Origin: Actinomycetes bacterium
GTDB taxonomy: Bacteria > Actinomycetota > Acidimicrobiia > Acidimicrobiales > Palsa-688
Reading direction: 5' to 3'
DNA length: 6,402 nucleotides
NCBI GenBank assembly: GCA_021846485.1
Contig: JAJZWW010000197.1
Coordinates: 1 to 6,402 of the forward strand
Positions 4,576-6,402 of this stretch are shown in pieces. A program made the translations under genes and the position numbers. How positions within the stretch are numbered: position 1 is the first letter of the stretch; every line of letters begins with the position of its first letter. The notes beneath the pieces were generated by a model. The model was not told the DNA's origin and ran no database searches. It worked only from the letters and a program-made list of their open reading frames with translations.

Positions 4576-5436
4576 TCAGGTCGGGAGCAGCCAGGCTCCC
4601 CCGCACACCGCGACCACCAGCGCCAGGGCGATCCCGTCGCGCAAGCGGGGCCCGTCCACCCGGGCGGTCACCTCGCTCACCCCGCCGCGCGCGGTGATCG
4701 CCTCGCCCATCTCCGCCGCCCGCCGGACAGCGACGGTGATCGCAGTGGCGAGCAGCTCGAGGCCGTCCTCTGCCCGTTCCGTGAGGCTGCGCCCGGCGCG
4801 CCGGGGTCGGAGACGGCGGGCGGCGAAGAGGACTCGGATCTCGCCGACCAGCAGCGGCAGGGAGCGCACGCACAGCGCCACCGCGACCGCCCACTCCTCG
4901 ACCGGCAGGCGCAGGACCCGCAGCGGTCGCCCGAGTGTGGCCATGGCGGGCCCGACGTCACCGAGCGCGGTGGTCCAACCGACGATCAGCCCCGCGGTGA
5001 GGAGCTCCAGGCCGACCACGAGGACCAGGACGTAGAGCTCCAGGGCTCCCAGACCGAGCCGGGTTCCCCCGCCGAGGTGCAGGTAGGGCCGCCCGCCGGC
5101 GGCGAGCGAGAACCCGCCGAGCACGGCCAAGCCGAACCACACCCACCCGGGGAGGCGGGGCACGGCGCTCCAGGGGATCCGGGCCAGGCGGGCCACGCCG
5201 AGCAGCCCGACCGCAAGTAGGGCGGCGACCGGCCAGGAGGGGGCCTCCGAGACGGTGATGCTCACGGCGACCACCGCGAGGAGCTTGGTGCCCGCCCACA
5301 GGCGGTGCACCGGGCTGTCGACCTCGATCCGGCGCAGCAGGACCATCTCCCGCCGGCGCCGGCGGTGACGGGACCTGCCAGGGGGTCGGCGGCCCTGGCG
5401 AACCGGGGCGGATCCGTCCCCGCCGGGACTGTTCAC
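4576..5436 (-). CDS. ecfT: ECF transporter transmembrane component, EcfT/CbiQ family
   Basis: This 286-residue membrane protein is the scaffold that links the ATPases of an energy-coupling factor importer to its substrate-binding S component. After a basic N-terminus (residues 12-30 are Arg-rich), hydrophobic segments lie near 51-65, 67-84, 98-113, 133-155 and 268-284. The long cytoplasmic region between them carries the two Ala-Arg coupling motifs: FAARRLRPR (204-212; the first is ARR rather than ARG) and EAITARGG (245-252). The IEVDSPVHRLWAGTKLL stretch (37-53) is typical of the family start. The GTG at 5436 overlaps the ATPase stop as GTGA and was chosen for that coupling. The in-frame ATG at 5346 (residue 31, just before VLLRRIEVDSP) would give a more usual N-terminus, but its GGGAG touches the ATG with no spacing. 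Substrate is unknown because no S component is in view. Confidence 0.88.
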   Translation of the reverse strand: MNSPGGDGSAPVRQGRRPPGRSRHRRRRREMVLLRRIEVDSPVHRLWAGTKLLAVVAVSITVSEAPSWPVAALLAVGLLGVARLARIPWSAVPRLPGWVWFGLAVLGGFSLAAGGRPYLHLGGGTRLGLGALELYVLVLVVGLELLTAGLIVGWTTALGDVGPAMATLGRPLRVLRLPVEEWAVAVALCVRSLPLLVGEIRVLFAARRLRPRRAGRSLTERAEDGLELLATAITVAVRRAAEMGEAITARGGVSEVTARVDGPRLRDGIALALVVAVCGGAWLLPT

Positions 5437-6347
5437 CGGGCGGCCCCAGGCACCTCGGCCCGGGCCGGCGAACGGTCGGAGCCAATGGGGCGGTCCTCCA
5501 CGAGCGCGCCGGCCTCGAGGCGCACTCGCCGGTCGCAGGCGGCGGCCGCCTCGTCGTCGTGAGAGATGACCACGACGGTGAGCCCCCTTGCGGCGCGCAG
5601 GTCGAGCAGCGCGCGCACGAGCACGTCCCGGCTCTCCTGGTCGAGCCCGGCCAAGGGCTCGTCGAGCACGAGGACGTCGGCTCGCGAGGCGAGCAGCCCG
5701 GCGAGCGCCACGCGGCGCAGCTGACCCCCGCTAAGGGTGTCGACGGGGCGGTCCCAGAGGGCGACCGGGTCGAGCGCCAGCAGCTCCAAGGCTGCCTCTG
5801 CTTCGGGGCGCCCGACCCCACCGGCGGCCTTCACGTCGGCCCCGACCGTCGGCGCCTGCACCTGCAGCCGGGCGTGCTGGAAGGCCAGCGCCACCGATCC
5901 CACCCGGCGGTCGACCGGAGCTCCCCGCAGCCGGCACTCCCCTCGGGTGGGCCGGAGCAGCCCGGCCATGACCCAGGCGAGGGTCGTCTTGCCCGAGCCG
6001 TTGTCACCCACCGCCAGCACGCCTTCGCCCTCGGCAACGGTGAGGTGCACGTCGCGAAGGGCGGTGTGCGCCCAGGGGGTGCGGTCGGCGTAGGTGTGCC
6101 CGACCCCGTCGACCACGAGGAGGGGTCTGCCGGCCCCGCCCGAGCGGCCCGGGTTTCGCCGGCCCGAGACGGCCCGAGACGCGCCCGTCCCAACCGGAGG
6201 CACCCCCGGCCGCGCCCCAGCGAGCGCATCGAGCCCCGGCGGCCCCACGCCACCCGCCGGCCCGTCCACCCCAGCTCGCCCGCTCCCCGGCCCCGGCGGC
6301 CCCAGCCCCGCCGGCCCCAGGCCCACCGACCCCGGCCCGACACCCAT
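5433..6347 (-). CDS. ECF transporter ATPase (EcfA-type ABC ATPase), possibly 5'-incomplete
   Basis: From ATG 6347 this gives 304 residues. Residues 1-74 are a Gly/Pro-rich low-complexity stretch and the ABC domain covers about 75-290. Its motifs are in order: Walker A GDNGSGKTT (114-122), Q-loop FQ (156-157), signature LSGGQLRR (205-212), Walker B VLVLDEP (225-231), D-loop AGLD (233-236) and switch His in SHDD (262-265). Walker A has Asp where Pro is usual. It powers ECF uptake together with EcfT, whose GTG overlaps its stop. The reading frame stays open from 6347 to the window edge, so the Gly/Pro stretch may be the linker of a two-ATPase fusion, as in YkoD-like proteins. Against this, ATG 6347 sits in a TGATG, suggesting coupling to an upstream gene. 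GTG at 6203 is a third possible start and would remove most of the extension. Confidence 0.85.
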   Translation of the reverse strand: MGVGPGSVGLGPAGLGPPGPGSGRAGVDGPAGGVGPPGLDALAGARPGVPPVGTGASRAVSGRRNPGRSGGAGRPLLVVDGVGHTYADRTPWAHTALRDVHLTVAEGEGVLAVGDNGSGKTTLAWVMAGLLRPTRGECRLRGAPVDRRVGSVALAFQHARLQVQAPTVGADVKAAGGVGRPEAEAALELLALDPVALWDRPVDTLSGGQLRRVALAGLLASRADVLVLDEPLAGLDQESRDVLVRALLDLRAARGLTVVVISHDDEAAAACDRRVRLEAGALVEDRPIGSDRSPARAEVPGAAR

Positions 6348-6402
6348 CAGCGGGCCCCCGCCGGGATCCCGACTGCCGGGGGCCCCGGGGCGCTCGTCGG
6401 CG
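6347..6402 (-). CDS. Possible C-terminal end of an upstream ECF-operon gene (partial)
   Basis: On the minus strand, the frame ending at TGA 6349-6347 is open from the window edge and reads PTSAPGPPAVGIPAGAR. It would overlap ATG 6347 by one base (TGATG), a common arrangement in operons. If real, it could be the tail of an S component or a first ATPase. It is exclusive with the alternative that the ATPase frame itself continues past 6402. It is too short to assign. Confidence 0.2.
   Translation of the reverse strand, partial: PTSAPGPPAVGIPAGAR

Noticed and set aside
4677..5821. Shadow open frames on both strands over the ECF genes
   Set aside because: They are alternative frames of ecfT and the ATPase gene, whose coupling and ABC motifs fix the real frames.

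Overview
The window is very GC-rich. Every well-supported gene lies on the minus strand, with GTG starts, 4-base GTGA gene overlaps and proteins rich in Ala, Gly, Pro and Arg. This suggests a high-GC actinomycetote-like bacterium. No rRNA, tRNA or other lineage marker is present, so nothing finer is claimed. Strong codon bias leaves long antisense and shadow frames open across the real genes; these are not annotated.

Reading along the minus strand from the right edge: (1) 6402-4576 holds part of an ECF-type (energy-coupling factor) vitamin or metal importer. An ATPase (5433-6347, possibly the C-terminal half of a longer protein) overlaps a CbiQ/EcfT-type membrane protein (4576-5436) by GTGA. 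No substrate-binding S component is visible, so the substrate is unknown. (2) 3928-4575 is a 648-base gene-free stretch full of structured DNA: hairpins behind ecfT, a nested dyad of four TGGGTGC boxes on a 19-base spacing, three tandem copies of a 19-base unit, and a very GC-rich palindrome. (3) 3927-230 is a probable three-gene sulfur unit: an ArsR-family regulator fused to a rhodanese domain, a CstB-like protein (metallo-beta-lactamase fold plus inactive and active rhodanese domains), and an MFS transporter translationally coupled to it by GTGA. (4) The left edge may hold the last 18 codons of a plus-strand gene, convergent with the MFS gene.

Working model (inference): the ArsR-rhodanese protein senses persulfide or polysulfide through its rhodanese cysteines and releases its DNA sites. 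The CstB-like enzyme then oxidises or transfers sulfane sulfur, and the MFS protein moves a sulfur product or related anion across the membrane. The layout resembles the staphylococcal cst and alphaproteobacterial bigR/sqrR systems, but with a sensor that carries its own rhodanese domain. The least explained element is the 19-base-period repeat and dyad region at 4213-4366.
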